A stretch of 64,000 nt of DNA from Candidatus Saccharimonadota bacterium. Its GTDB lineage: Bacteria > Patescibacteriota > Saccharimonadia > Saccharimonadales > Saccharimonadaceae. How positions within the stretch are numbered: position 1 is the stretch's first letter; each line of letters starts with the position of its first letter. The DNA lies in NCBI GenBank assembly GCA_016286785.1, contig JAEEUB010000001.1, forward strand, positions 45,788 through 109,787. The letters are read 5' to 3'. This document shows positions 33,739 through 42,930 of this stretch, piece by piece. Under the pieces are notes generated by a model that searched no databases, was not told the origin of the DNA, and saw only the letters and a program-made list of their open reading frames with translations. A program made the position numbers and the translations under genes.

Positions 33739-34044
33739 TCACCTACGCATCAGTTCTATAGACGTATCTTTCACTCTCAACGCTTTCGCATCGTCCATAC
33801 TCTTTATGTCATCATTATTTAAAACTTTCAGCGCTCCAAAACCTCTCACCACCAAAATCTCACTATCCTTCACTACAAGTACAGTCGGAAAACCTGAAAC
33901 AATTACTTTGCCTTCACTATTTGCGATAACATAAACAACCGCTCCATCATCTAATACTCTCACCTTTTTAATCGCGTCCCACATTCCACCTTCCTTCACG
34001 AATTCATTGTTTTTCGCCCACTCTAAAACTTCTTCTTCCGTCAT
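33739..34044 (-). CDS. Small protein of unknown function (101 aa) between tRNA-Gln modules
   Basis: No family recognised. The 101 aa begin with a short acidic helix (MTEEEVLEWAKNN), followed by a strand-rich centre (GAVVYVIANSEGKVIVSGFPTVLVV) and an acidic/basic tail. No membrane segment is present. The minus-strand promoter TACAAT (34071-34076) and an excellent GGAGG site precede the ATG. The gene sits exactly between two direct copies of a tRNA-Gln 3'-end module, like a cassette inserted at a tRNA end. Its message likely ends at the hairpin in the distal module. Confidence 0.6.
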   Translation of the reverse strand: MTEEEVLEWAKNNEFVKEGGMWDAIKKVRVLDDGAVVYVIANSEGKVIVSGFPTVLVVKDSEILVVRGFGALKVLNNDDIKSMDDAKALRVKDTSIELMRR

Positions 34045-34088
34045 TTTTTATCCTCCATTATTTTATTTAAATTGTATCACAAACCTTG

Positions 34089-34225
34089 TGGCTGGACCGG
34101 CAGGATTGTCATCCAAGACCGGTCGCAGGAAACAAAAAACGAGAGCAAGCTCTCATTTTTCTTTCCTGGCTGGACCGGCAGGATTCGCTTGGAACGAAGT
34201 GACAAACGAATCTGCTTTTTTGTGC
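34089..34225 (-). repeat. tRNA-Gln 3'-end module, proximal copy
   Basis: The same arrangement as the distal module: TGGCTGGACCGGCAGG at 34089 and 34167 around GAGAGC-aa-GCTCTC with A/T flanks (a terminator in both directions). On the minus strand it follows the tRNA after a CGATACC-taaa-GGTATCG hairpin. The 34089 copy folds as GACCGG / CCGGTC with an inner GGAT/ATCC stem. Confidence 0.87.
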
Positions 34226-34242
34226 GATACCTTTAGGTATCG

Positions 34243-34317
34243 TGGCTGGACCGGCAGGATTCGAACCTGCGAATGCTGGGACCAAAACCCAGTGCCTTAC
34301 CGCTTGGCGACGGTCCA
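34243..34317 (-). tRNA. tRNA-Gln(TTG), CCA encoded
   Basis: 75 nt. Acceptor TGGACCG/CGGTCCA, anticodon stem CTGGG-TTTTGGT-CCCAG giving TTG, T-arm GCAGGTTCGAATCCTGC, discriminator G, CCA. It lies divergent to ftsK. The ORF-track start for ftsK runs through it and should be discarded. Confidence 0.96.
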
Positions 34318-34414
34318 ATAAGAGTAATTCTATCACAATTGACCAAATACGTCAAAACGTAGACATTGTTTATGCCACCTCTTCATTCCACTTGTGTTTT
34401 AATCAAAACTGTGC

Positions 34415-34420
34415 TATAAC
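34415..34420 (+). promoter_or_regulatory. Leaderless-type -10 box of ftsK
   Basis: Extended -10 TGCTATAAC ends 7 nt before the ATG at 34428, supporting that start over the one 186 nt upstream. Confidence 0.55.
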
Positions 34421-34427
34421 AATAGAT

Positions 34428-36617
34428 ATGGCAAGCAGAAAACGAAAATCAACCAGAAAGTCCTCTAGAAAAAGAACAAAAAAAGAAGCACCAGTAGAAT
34501 ATGAACTTCCTGGCGGATTCTGGCGTCAAATCATTGCAATTCTTATGATTGCAGTGGCACTGTTCTGCGTGGTTACATGGTTTGGCCAAGGTGGAGACGT
34601 TCTAAATACTATCCACGCATTTACTTACGATCTTCTTGGCTTTGCTTCGTATTTCATCCCAATTCTTCTTGTTTATCTTGCAGTTAAAAAGCTACGTGCC
34701 GACGATAACCGTCTTGCTGTACCAGTTTATTTTGCTGGTCTTTTTATGATTCTTTGGATCTCAGGAATTGCCGCCATCTGGAAAAACGGTGGTTTTGTTG
34801 GTGATTGGCTTAACTCCATCTCCTTAAATTTTCTAAGCCAAGGCGTTGTAATATTTATTTACATCATATTGATTTTTATTACTACAGCTTTTCTGCTTCA
34901 GCTTTCACCGGTTACATTCTTTAAAGGAACCAAAAACCTAGTTAAAACAGATAAAAAACCATCCGAATCAGCAGAAAAAAACAACAAGAAGTTTGGTCAA
35001 CTCGAGATTAAGGTCAATTCCGGGATTGGAGCTATAGATACTGGTCCCAAAAAACCTCTAAACGTCAAGGCGCCCGCGAAAGTCGAACCCGCAAAACCCG
35101 AAGAAAAAGCTCTTGTCTCTGTTTCCGACCCAGACTGGAAAATGCCAGCCACCAGTTTCCTCTCCAAAGAACAATCCCCGGCAGATGCTGGTAATGTGCA
35201 ACAAAATGCCTACATCATTAAGAATACTTTTGCCGAATTTGGCATTGACGTTGAAATGGAGGGTGCCAACATCGGTCCACGTGTTACTCAGTACACCCTT
35301 AAGGCTCCTGGTGGTGTCAACCTTGCTAAAATTGCTGCACGCGATAAAGAGCTAGCCTATAAGCTTTCTGCCACCACTATTCGTATCGAGGCTCCAATCC
35401 CAGGGACTCAATTAATTGGTGTCGAAGTTCCAAACATCCGTGCTGAAGGCGTATCACTTAGAAGCTTAATCGAATCAGAACAATGGCGCAAAAGTACTGG
35501 TCCTCTTACCTTTGCAGTGGGCAAAAACATTTCCGGCAAACCAATCGTTGCTGACCTATCCGACATGCGCCATCTCCTCATTGCTGGTACCACTGGTTCT
35601 GGTAAATCCGTAATGACCAACACTCTCATTATGTCCTTGCTATATCGCAACTCGCCAGCCGATATGAGACTCATCATCGTAGACCCTAAAAAAGTCGAAA
35701 TGCGCGCCTATAACGATATTCCGCATCTGCTCACTCCAATTATTACCGATACAACCAAGGCACTCTCCGCCATGAAATGGGCAGCCAGCGAAATGGATCG
35801 TCGTTATGATTTGATGGCTGAGGAAAGGGTTAAGACAATTTCTAGCTACAATAAAAAAATGGAACAAAAATCCACTAGTGCTTCTAAAGAGGAAAGCGAT
35901 GACAAAAATGGTAAAATGCCATATATCGTAATTGTTATTGACGAAATGTCCGACCTCATGATGCAAGCAGGTAAGGAACTAGAGCCTCTCATTGTGCGTA
36001 TTGCACAGCTTGGTCGCGCTGCCGGTATGCACCTGGTACTCGCCACCCAAAAACCAATTGTTAAAGTTATCACTGGCCTTATTAAAGGTAACATTCCATC
36101 CCGCATCGCTTTTCGTGTCCTTACTTCAATGGAATCTCGCATCATTCTCGATTTTTCTGGCGCCGAAAAACTACTGGGCAAAGGTGATATGTTACTTTCT
36201 ACCGAAGGTACAGAAAACGGCCCCGAACGTATCCAAGGCGCTTGGACCCCCGATAAAGACATCGAAAAGGTTACCGATTTCTTACGCTCTCAACGCCCGC
36301 CTCAATATAATGATGATGTTATTGCTCAACAGGTATCGTTAAAAGGTGGTGGTAGTAGTGGTCTCGATGGCCTTGACGGCCTAGGTCGTAAATTTGATCC
36401 CCAAGATCCACTCGTCCGCAAAGCCGTTGAAATCTGCCTAAATAAAGGTAAGTTTTCTACTTCGCTCTTGCAGACCTACCTTAGCAAGTCTCACGGTTTT
36501 GTTTCTGGCCTTGGTGTCTGGCTAGAAGAAATCGGCGTCATCGGTCCCGCCAATGGCAATAAACCACGTGACCTTCTCATCACTACCATGGAAGAATTTG
36601 ATGAATTAGCAAGATAA
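34428..36617 (+). CDS. ftsK: DNA translocase FtsK/SpoIIIE
   Basis: A septal DNA pump coordinating chromosome segregation and division. The preferred start gives 729 aa: a basic N-terminus (RKRKSTRKSSRKRTKK), four membrane helices at about 38-165, a Lys/Pro-rich linker (165-280) and the motor domain. The motor has Walker A AGTTGSGKSVMTN (about 387-399) and Walker B IVIVIDEMSDLMM. The C-terminal gamma winged helix ends FVSGLGVWLEEIGVIGP. The linker is short compared with E. coli FtsK and closer to SpoIIIE. The 62 extra residues of the track ORF are antisense tRNA-Gln translation. Confidence 0.93.
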   Translation: MASRKRKSTRKSSRKRTKKEAPVEYELPGGFWRQIIAILMIAVALFCVVTWFGQGGDVLNTIHAFTYDLLGFASYFIPILLVYLAVKKLRADDNRLAVPVYFAGLFMILWISGIAAIWKNGGFVGDWLNSISLNFLSQGVVIFIYIILIFITTAFLLQLSPVTFFKGTKNLVKTDKKPSESAEKNNKKFGQLEIKVNSGIGAIDTGPKKPLNVKAPAKVEPAKPEEKALVSVSDPDWKMPATSFLSKEQSPADAGNVQQNAYIIKNTFAEFGIDVEMEGANIGPRVTQYTLKAPGGVNLAKIAARDKELAYKLSATTIRIEAPIPGTQLIGVEVPNIRAEGVSLRSLIESEQWRKSTGPLTFAVGKNISGKPIVADLSDMRHLLIAGTTGSGKSVMTNTLIMSLLYRNSPADMRLIIVDPKKVEMRAYNDIPHLLTPIITDTTKALSAMKWAASEMDRRYDLMAEERVKTISSYNKKMEQKSTSASKEESDDKNGKMPYIVIVIDEMSDLMMQAGKELEPLIVRIAQLGRAAGMHLVLATQKPIVKVITGLIKGNIPSRIAFRVLTSMESRIILDFSGAEKLLGKGDMLLSTEGTENGPERIQGAWTPDKDIEKVTDFLRSQRPPQYNDDVIAQQVSLKGGGSSGLDGLDGLGRKFDPQDPLVRKAVEICLNKGKFSTSLLQTYLSKSHGFVSGLGVWLEEIGVIGPANGNKPRDLLITTMEEFDELAR

Positions 36618-36626
36618 ACATTTTAC

Positions 36627-36655
36627 TTGCTAAATCAAAACAAATAGATTATACT
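36627..36655 (+). promoter_or_regulatory. Promoter of rpoD
   Basis: TTGCTA, a 17-nt spacer and TATACT, with only 7 nt to the ATG at 36663. This is a full sigma-70 promoter driving a leaderless message. Confidence 0.65.
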
Positions 36656-36662
36656 ACTATTA

Positions 36663-37637
36663 ATGAGCGCTAAAAAAGACGATATTTTGAGTGCGAAAGA
36701 TTTGCCCTTGGATATCGACGAACCAGGATCAGGGGATCTTGAAAAGGAAGAAGAACTCTCCGACGAAGAACTGGCCATCACGCCAGAAAATGTTGATGCA
36801 TTTGCCGACGATTCGGTTCGCTTATATCTAAGAGAAATTGGCAAAATTCCGTTGCTCACCCCAGAAGAAGAGGCAGACCTAGCCCAAAGAATTGTTAAAG
36901 GCGATAAAAAAGCCAAAGACAAAATGGTTGAAAGCAACATGAGACTAGTAGTTTCTATTGCTAAACGCTACGGTGGCCGTGGTCTAGATTTTCTTGATTT
37001 AATTCAGGAAGGGAATACTGGATTGCTCCGAGCCGTAGAAAAATTCGACCCAGAGAAAGGTTTCAAATTCTCAACCTATGCCACTTGGTGGGTTCGCCAA
37101 GCCATTACTAGGGCAATTGCCGATCAAGCGCGCACCATTCGTATCCCAGTTCATATGGTAGAAACTATTAATAAAGTCTTAAGGACATCTCGCAAACTAA
37201 CTTCAGAATTAAACCGTGAGCCAACCAACGAAGAAATTGCCGCCGAGCTCGGTCTTGAGCCAGAAAAGATTGATTACGTAATGCGTATCAAACAAGACAT
37301 TGCATCGCTTGACGCTTCTGTGGGTCGCGAGGGTGATGACGAAGATTCTGTACTCGGTGATTTTGTAGAAGACGAAGAGCGTGATAGCCCAGAGGATTCA
37401 GCCGCAAATCAAATCTTAAAAGAACAATTATCCGAAATTATTTCCACCCTTACAGAAAGAGAGCAAAAGATTATTAGGCTAAGATTTGGGATTGGTGGCG
37501 GGCGTTCCCATACACTCGAAGAAGTTGGCGCAGAATTTGATGTAACTAGAGAGCGCATTAGGCAAATCGAAGCAAAGGCTCTTTCTAAACTACGCAAAAA
37601 CAAAGAAACCAAAAAACTACACGAGTATTTAAGATAG
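36663..37637 (+). CDS. rpoD: Primary RNA polymerase sigma factor (sigma-70)
   Basis: The 324-aa housekeeping sigma factor. Acidic residues 1-50 replace the long region 1.1. Region 1.2 has [21 protein letters not shown]. Region 2 has [29 protein letters not shown] and [13 protein letters not shown], which contacts the -10 element. Region 3 follows. Region 4 ends with [38 protein letters not shown], the -35 helix-turn-helix. A region 3.0 suited to extended -10 recognition fits the many TGNTATAAT promoters here. Confidence 0.95.
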   Translation: MSAKKDDILSAKDLPLDIDEPGSGDLEKEEELSDEELAITPENVDAFADDSVRLYLREIGKIPLLTPEEEADLAQRIVKGDKKAKDKMVESNMRLVVSIAKRYGGRGLDFLDLIQEGNTGLLRAVEKFDPEKGFKFSTYATWWVRQAITRAIADQARTIRIPVHMVETINKVLRTSRKLTSELNREPTNEEIAAELGLEPEKIDYVMRIKQDIASLDASVGREGDDEDSVLGDFVEDEERDSPEDSAANQILKEQLSEIISTLTEREQKIIRLRFGIGGGRSHTLEEVGAEFDVTRERIRQIEAKALSKLRKNKETKKLHEYLR

Positions 37638-37644
37638 GAGGCAT

Positions 37645-38040
37645 ATGAGAAAAATACTAACTGCAATCGTCGCACTATTTGTTAGTTTTTTATTAATTCC
37701 TGCCCCTGTTTATGCGGCGAGCGGTCAAGGTAACTGTCCTAATGGTACTGTAGAGATTAAGACAAACATTATTAACAATGGCTATCTTTGCGAAGACGGT
37801 AATGGGTCTAGTGTTATTGTAATTTTAAAGCTGATAGCAAATATTCTAAGTGTTGGTGTCGGATTTTTGGGTATACTCGGAATTACTATTGTAGGCATTC
37901 AATATCTTACCGCTGGAGGAAACGAAGAAAAGACTCGTAAAGCGAAAAAACGTATTTTAGAAATCGTAATCGGTCTTGCAGTATACGCTGCGGCCTACGC
38001 AATTCTTCGATGGTTATCGCCGAGCTTTACTGGAATCTAA
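37645..38040 (+). CDS. TrbC/VirB2-like small membrane protein
   Basis: 131 aa: a signal peptide (1-24, cleavage near VYAASG), a Cys-containing exported segment (CPNGTVE ... GYLCEDG), then two hydrophobic helices (about 52-80 and 105-125) joined by the cytoplasmic basic loop AGGNEEKTRKAKKR. This matches the VirB2/TrbC pilin topology, though no type IV secretion genes are nearby. A GGAGG site follows the rpoD stop, so it is cotranscribed with rpoD or coupled. Its role in this lineage is unknown. Confidence 0.65.
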   Translation: MRKILTAIVALFVSFLLIPAPVYAASGQGNCPNGTVEIKTNIINNGYLCEDGNGSSVIVILKLIANILSVGVGFLGILGITIVGIQYLTAGGNEEKTRKAKKRILEIVIGLAVYAAAYAILRWLSPSFTGI

Positions 38041-38041
38041 C

Positions 38042-38950
38042 GTGAAGCGCATTCTAATTGTTTATAACCCTAGATCTTCTCGACATGACAAAGTCAGGCG
38101 AGAAGTTTTAGAAAAAGTCACCAACCTAAAAGGATATTTAGTAGGCAAATACGAAGTAAAAAACACTTCAATGGACGCTAATATAAATGAACTTGCTAAG
38201 GTTCTAAAATCAGATGATCTCGTCGTAACTGCTGGTGGCGACGCCACTAGTGCCATCGCAACAAACGCAATTTTAAAATCAGGGAAAAAAGTCAAGTTAG
38301 CCGTATTACCTTATGGGAATTTTAACGATTTATCTCGTACGCTTGGTGTTAGCCGCTTCGAATCCGTTTTTGCCTCTAATGTTCATTCGCGAACTCTATA
38401 TCCATTAGAAATAAGAATCAATGACCAGCTTGTTAGATATGCCACCTGCTATGTTACTATTGGAATGACGGCCGAATCAGTCAAAATTTACGATGAGCCA
38501 AAAGTTCGTCAAAAACTAAAAACCAATTTTGGACGCAAAATAGGTTCTTATATAGAAATAGCCAAGTGGTATTTTAGTAATCGTAAAACCAAATCCTTCC
38601 TTCCAGTATTTCGTCTAAATGGCCAAAAAGTGCCGCAAGAAACGTCCGATTATATAGCGGTAAACGGGCGATACCTTGCCAGAATAATGCGAGGCGGTAA
38701 AAACTACCTTAATCCCAAATCCTTTAAAAGCAACACCTTTTGCTTAGTAAAATTATGGCAGTTGTTTAAAATGATGATTGTAAGTGTTTTTTATCGTGTG
38801 TCAGGTACGGAAACTCAGTACGATATATTGGAATTTAATAAACCATCAAAAGTCACCCTGCAAGCCGAAGGCGAAAGTATTTCAGCAGAAGATGTTACTA
38901 AAATTGAGATAAGGAAAGCAAAAAAGTATTTAGAAGTAATTGTGCTATAA
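38042..38950 (+). CDS. Diacylglycerol/lipid kinase family protein
   Basis: The fold phosphorylates lipids or NAD. The 302 aa start at a GTG (VKRILIVYNPRSSR) directly after the VirB2-like stop. The nucleotide-binding motif is TAGGDATSAIA where GGDGT is usual, followed by LPYGNFNDLSRTLG. C-terminal strands include TLQAEGESI. The track start at 37976 overlaps the upstream gene and lacks homology-like sequence. The Gly-to-Ala change in GGDGT may lower or alter activity. Likely role: phospholipid recycling. Confidence 0.72.
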   Translation: MKRILIVYNPRSSRHDKVRREVLEKVTNLKGYLVGKYEVKNTSMDANINELAKVLKSDDLVVTAGGDATSAIATNAILKSGKKVKLAVLPYGNFNDLSRTLGVSRFESVFASNVHSRTLYPLEIRINDQLVRYATCYVTIGMTAESVKIYDEPKVRQKLKTNFGRKIGSYIEIAKWYFSNRKTKSFLPVFRLNGQKVPQETSDYIAVNGRYLARIMRGGKNYLNPKSFKSNTFCLVKLWQLFKMMIVSVFYRVSGTETQYDILEFNKPSKVTLQAEGESISAEDVTKIEIRKAKKYLEVIVL

Positions 38951-38957
38951 TTTCCCT

Positions 38958-39527
38958 ATGGATAATGTAAAAATGTTAGCCATCGTGGGCATGAGCGGAA
39001 GTGGCAAATCCGTAGCAGTAGATTATCTCACCGAAAAAGGCTATCCAAAAATCTATTTTGGTGGAATGATTTATAAGGAGATGGAAAAGCGCGGTATAGA
39101 GCGCACCGAGGACGGAGAATCCGAGAAAAAATTCCGCGAAGAAATCCGCGAAAAAGAAGGTAAAGACTGGGTCGTTCGTCAGGTAATTGCCGAAGCAAAA
39201 GATTTAATTGCTGCTGGTCAAAAGCGTATAATTCTAGATGGAGTTTACTCTTGGACCGAATATAAAACCTTAAAGCATGAGTTTCCAGGTTGTATTACCT
39301 TTTTGGCTATCGTGGTAGATCGCAAAATCAGATATGAGCGTATATCAAAGCGAGCCGACAGAGCGTTTGATGCTCAAGCAGTCCGCGAGCGCGACCGTAG
39401 CGAAATCGAAAATCTTGAAAAAGGTGGCCCAATAGCTGGTGCCGATTATTACATTTTAAACAACGGCTCAATATCGGAACTATATCAAGACATCGATAAA
39501 GTTTTGGAGGAGATAGAATTTGACTGA
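38958..39527 (+). CDS. P-loop nucleotide kinase-like protein (UPF0200/CoaE-like)
   Basis: 189 aa from the ATG placed 6 nt after TATAAT (38946-38951). The P-loop VGMSGSGKSVAVDYL lies near the N-terminus. The next segment, FGGMIYKEMEKRGIERTEDG, resembles archaeal UPF0200 and adenylate/dephospho-CoA kinases. A lid-like RISKRADRAFDAQAVRERDRSEIE is present. The phosphate acceptor is not evident. It overlaps the following gene by 8 nt. Confidence 0.7.
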   Translation: MDNVKMLAIVGMSGSGKSVAVDYLTEKGYPKIYFGGMIYKEMEKRGIERTEDGESEKKFREEIREKEGKDWVVRQVIAEAKDLIAAGQKRIILDGVYSWTEYKTLKHEFPGCITFLAIVVDRKIRYERISKRADRAFDAQAVRERDRSEIENLEKGGPIAGADYYILNNGSISELYQDIDKVLEEIEFD

Positions 39528-39954
39528 TATAGCTAAACTCTCAAACGTAGCCTATAAAAAAGGCAATCTTATGCGTTATACGCTTTGGGGGTTAGCTGCA
39601 ATTTGTATTGCTATATTAATATATACATTTATTAGTGTAATGAATTGCGAGGTTTCAGCGACCGTGCCAGAGGGATATAAGTTTTCGGTTTCTAGTAGCT
39701 ATAATACAAACGTTCGTACAACATATTACGTTTATGACGACAAAGTAATAGTAGAAAGCGAAGGCTTTAAAGAAGATGTAGTTGATCGGTCACTTATGAT
39801 CTATGGTAGTGTTAACACTTCTTCTCTAGAATTAAATCCAGAAGACACGATGGAGCTCTGCGAATACGGTTCGTGTACCCAAGTTCCAAAAGTGTTCGTC
39901 GTTATAAAAAACTTACTCGTGCACAAAATTGGACGTGAATATATAGGATTATAA
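39520..39954 (+). CDS. Single-pass membrane protein of unknown function
   Basis: 144 aa with a membrane helix at about 25-46 (LWGLAAICIAILIYTFISV) and an extracytoplasmic beta-rich domain containing three cysteines (one near the membrane, two in LCEYGSCTQ). No family recognised. It overlaps the kinase gene by 8 nt and ends 1 nt before the polA start, so it belongs to the same transcript. GGAGG lies upstream within the kinase end. Confidence 0.65.
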   Translation: MTDIAKLSNVAYKKGNLMRYTLWGLAAICIAILIYTFISVMNCEVSATVPEGYKFSVSSSYNTNVRTTYYVYDDKVIVESEGFKEDVVDRSLMIYGSVNTSSLELNPEDTMELCEYGSCTQVPKVFVVIKNLLVHKIGREYIGL

Positions 39955-39955
39955 A

Positions 39956-42379
39956 ATGAAAAGATTAGTTATTATTGACGGAAAATCAGTTTTCTATAGA
40001 GGGTACTACGCTATGGGTGCTTTGAGTCTAGCAGACGGCACGCCAACTGGCGGTATCTATGGCTTTGCTGCTATCGCTATGGAAATTGTTCACAGACTTG
40101 ACCCCACTAAAGTTGTAGTGGCGTGGGATTCAAAAACCTCAACCAGTAAACGTCGGGCCATGTATCCAGAATATAAGGCTGGCCGCATTAAGCCAGGCGA
40201 AGATTTTTACGCACAAATACCGTTACTAAAAGAATTGGTCCTCAGTCTTGGTTGGAGCTTTGTTGAAATTGATAATTACGAGGCGGATGACATCATTGGT
40301 ACCCTTAGCCTTCAAGCTGATGAATCTGGAGATTACGAAACTTATATTATATCCTCCGATCTGGATATGCTACAAATTGTAGATGAAAACACTTTTATGT
40401 GGAGGATTCTTAAAGGTTTTTCCAAAATCGAAGAAATCAACGTAGCAGAACTCGAAGCAAAATATGGTATCAAAAAAAGCCAATTCCTAGACCTAAAATC
40501 TCTAAAAGGTGATTCTTCCGACAATATTCCTGGAGTCCCCGGTATTGGTGAGAAAACTGCAGCTAAACTCTTAAACGAGTATGGTGATTTGGATAATATA
40601 TATAATCATCTTGAACAAATAACTGGCTCCATCAGGAAAAAACTCGAAGCCGGCAAGGAATCGGCGTACTTATCAAAAAATCTTGCAAAAATCATGTTCG
40701 ATGCTCCAGTTAGTCTCACAAAGCTGCCAGACTTTCGCTTTAATCATGACCAAGTTATTTCTGGTCTTAAAAAACTCGAGTTTAATTCATTAATTCGTAA
40801 AATCAACGCAACGTCACCTGGTAAAACTCCGCCTAGCGATACTTTATCTCTAGAGCTAACTGCTAAAACTCAATCAACTATGAGCCCATCCAAAGAAGAT
40901 GAAAAGCTAAGCGAAGTATTACAAAACCGCAAAACCCCAGCAATAATCAGTTGGGACATCAAAACTCTAATGCATAAAGACAGTAAAATAGCAGAGGAGA
41001 TATTGGACGGTAATTCGTTCTGGGATTTAGGCCAAGCAGACTTTCTCCTAGATCCCCTCAGGCGCGAAAAACCAGATTTGGTAGATTTAACAAATGCTAA
41101 AAACTCATCCGACCTCGAAAGAACCTATAGGGCCCAGCTGAGTAGCATTTCTAAAACACCTAAACTCTTAAACGTATTAGAGACTTTGGATTTGCCTTTA
41201 ATTCCAGTCCTATACAAAATGGAAGTAAAAGGTATGTTGATAGATCAGGATTATTTTGCTAGTCTACGCGATGAGTATGCCGCTAAAATTAGTCAACTAG
41301 AAAAAGAGATCTGGCAGCTCGCGGGTACCGAGTTTAATCTAAACTCACCTATTCAGTTATCGGAAGTTTTGTTTAGTCAATTAAACCTACCTACAAAGGG
41401 TATCAAAAAAACGACCAGAGGCTTCTCGACTGGCGCTAAAGAGCTTGAAAAACTCTACGATACCCATCCTGTCATTCCAAAAATCGTTGAATACCGCGAG
41501 ACTGCCAAATTACTCTCTACTTATATAATCCCCATGCCAGGCCTCGCCGATGAAAATGGTCGTATTCATACTACTTTTACTCAAAACGTTACAGCTACTG
41601 GCCGTCTTAGCTCCAAAGATCCTAATCTCCAAAACATACCCGTTCGCACCGAAGAGGGAAAGAGAATCAGGACCGGTTTTATCGCTCCCGAGGGTAAGGT
41701 TTTAATATCTGCCGATTATTCTCAATTCGAACTTAGGCTTGCAGCTATCCTTTCAAATGACACTAATCTTATTGCGGACTTTAACCAGGGAATAGATATC
41801 CATACTAAGACTGCCTCAGAGGCGTTTAATGTCCCGATGGACCAGGTCACTAAATCAGAGCGCCGTGCCGCTAAAGTTATTAATTTTGGCATTTTGTATG
41901 GCATGAGTGCCAAGGGGCTTTCGGATGCCGCCAAAATGCCAATTAAAGAAGCAAAAGAGTTTATCGATAATTATTTTAAACTTAGAGCCCCCATCAAAAA
42001 TAAGCTCGATTCAATTTTGGAACAAGCCAAAGAAAAAGGCTATGTAGAAACATATTACGGACGTCGCCGTCCTACTCCAGATGTAAAATCCTCAAACTTC
42101 CTAATACGTCAAGCGGCTGAGCGTGCTGCTGAAAATATGCCAATTCAGGGGACCGAAGCTGACCTTATGAAACGTGCCATGATTGCTGCTAACAAGGCCC
42201 TGCCTCAAAACGCAGATTTAATCATGCAGGTCCATGACTCGTTAATCGTAGAGTGCGATAAAAAAATAGCAACTACTGTTGCTGCCACCCTAAAGGAAAT
42301 AATGGAAAACATCGCCCCAGAGCTTAAAATTAAGCTTGCCGTTGAGGTTACCATCGGCAAAAACTGGGGCGAGTTATAG
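39956..42379 (+). CDS. polA: DNA polymerase I
   Basis: Repair and Okazaki-fragment polymerase. The 807 aa have an N-terminal 5'-3' exonuclease (about 1-280, with YEADDIIGTL, SSDLDMLQ and GDSSDNIPGVPGIGEKTA). A short central region (about 300-390) shows no DxE exonuclease motif, so proofreading is probably lost. The polymerase domain has TGRLSSKDPNLQNIP, motif A DYSQFELRLAA, motif B RRAAKVINFGILYGMS and motif C QVHDSLIVE. It is shorter than E. coli PolA (928 aa) because of the reduced middle domain. Confidence 0.95.
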   Translation: MKRLVIIDGKSVFYRGYYAMGALSLADGTPTGGIYGFAAIAMEIVHRLDPTKVVVAWDSKTSTSKRRAMYPEYKAGRIKPGEDFYAQIPLLKELVLSLGWSFVEIDNYEADDIIGTLSLQADESGDYETYIISSDLDMLQIVDENTFMWRILKGFSKIEEINVAELEAKYGIKKSQFLDLKSLKGDSSDNIPGVPGIGEKTAAKLLNEYGDLDNIYNHLEQITGSIRKKLEAGKESAYLSKNLAKIMFDAPVSLTKLPDFRFNHDQVISGLKKLEFNSLIRKINATSPGKTPPSDTLSLELTAKTQSTMSPSKEDEKLSEVLQNRKTPAIISWDIKTLMHKDSKIAEEILDGNSFWDLGQADFLLDPLRREKPDLVDLTNAKNSSDLERTYRAQLSSISKTPKLLNVLETLDLPLIPVLYKMEVKGMLIDQDYFASLRDEYAAKISQLEKEIWQLAGTEFNLNSPIQLSEVLFSQLNLPTKGIKKTTRGFSTGAKELEKLYDTHPVIPKIVEYRETAKLLSTYIIPMPGLADENGRIHTTFTQNVTATGRLSSKDPNLQNIPVRTEEGKRIRTGFIAPEGKVLISADYSQFELRLAAILSNDTNLIADFNQGIDIHTKTASEAFNVPMDQVTKSERRAAKVINFGILYGMSAKGLSDAAKMPIKEAKEFIDNYFKLRAPIKNKLDSILEQAKEKGYVETYYGRRRPTPDVKSSNFLIRQAAERAAENMPIQGTEADLMKRAMIAANKALPQNADLIMQVHDSLIVECDKKIATTVAATLKEIMENIAPELKIKLAVEVTIGKNWGEL

Positions 42380-42380
42380 A

Positions 42381-42818
42381 CTATACTGCGTAAGCGAGGT
42401 TATGCTCCATTGCTTGAGTTTCAAGTGCAACTAATCTCGCAGCGTCATCAATGGCAGAGTTTACAGAGTGTTTAACTCTTGCCGATTCCTCGGCTTTTTT
42501 AGCATCATTCCAACGATCAAGAGTACCAACTAGATATCCAGTAATACGGCGTAGGCGCTCAAACTTGCCCTCATCAAACCATTCATTATGATCATTAAAG
42601 TAACTCTCGGCCGCTTCCTTACCCGATTTTTCTTCTAACAACTTGATACCGGCCTCAACTAAGCATGAAACATGAAGGCAATCATATTGTTCGAAATCCG
42701 CCAAAGCCTCTTTCACGTCTTTTTCCGTTACTTTAGCATAGCGAGAAAGTGATTTTGTAAATCTTTTAATATCAAAATTCTCAATCGCTTCTGGACTTTG
42801 GTAGATGATATTCTTCAT
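42381..42818 (-). CDS. Small protein resembling the C-terminal region of anaerobic RNR (NrdD)
   Basis: 145 aa. The segment FERLRRITGYLVGTLDRWNDAKKAEESARVKHSV matches the characteristic NrdD tail pattern (RRVTGYL ... F/WN..KK.E...R.KH), but the zinc-binding CxxC pairs and the glycyl radical site are absent. The remainder is helical and unrecognised (YQSPEAIENFD start). A TATAAT at about 42858-42863 (minus) with GAAAGGA gives a leadered message. Two NrdR-like boxes lie upstream, supporting a ribonucleotide-reductase connection. It may be an accessory or an exapted remnant. Confidence 0.45.
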   Translation of the reverse strand: MKNIIYQSPEAIENFDIKRFTKSLSRYAKVTEKDVKEALADFEQYDCLHVSCLVEAGIKLLEEKSGKEAAESYFNDHNEWFDEGKFERLRRITGYLVGTLDRWNDAKKAEESARVKHSVNSAIDDAARLVALETQAMEHNLAYAV

Positions 42819-42881
42819 GGTTTCCTTTCTGTGATTTTCTATTTCACTTTATATTATAAGCATTACCTGAAATTCATTCTA

Positions 42882-42930
42882 ACCCCACATATAGTGTTTG
42901 TCAAGCATATTTTAACGCTAAATATAGCGT
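42882..42930. promoter_or_regulatory. Pair of NrdR-like boxes
   Basis: Two 16-mers, ACCCCACATATAGTGT (42882-42897) and ACGCTAAATATAGCGT (42915-42930). Each agrees at 13 of 16 positions with a ACACTATATATAGTGT-type NrdR box. Their starts are 33 bp apart, about three helical turns as in known NrdR sites. They lie between the divergent NrdD-tail-like gene and mutM. Confidence 0.6.

Noticed and set aside
34242-34427. N-terminal 62-residue extension of the ftsK ORF (MAGPAGFEPANAGTKT...)
   Set aside because: It is a translation across the antisense strand of tRNA-Gln, a familiar spurious peptide. A -10 box sits 7 nt before the internal ATG at 34428.
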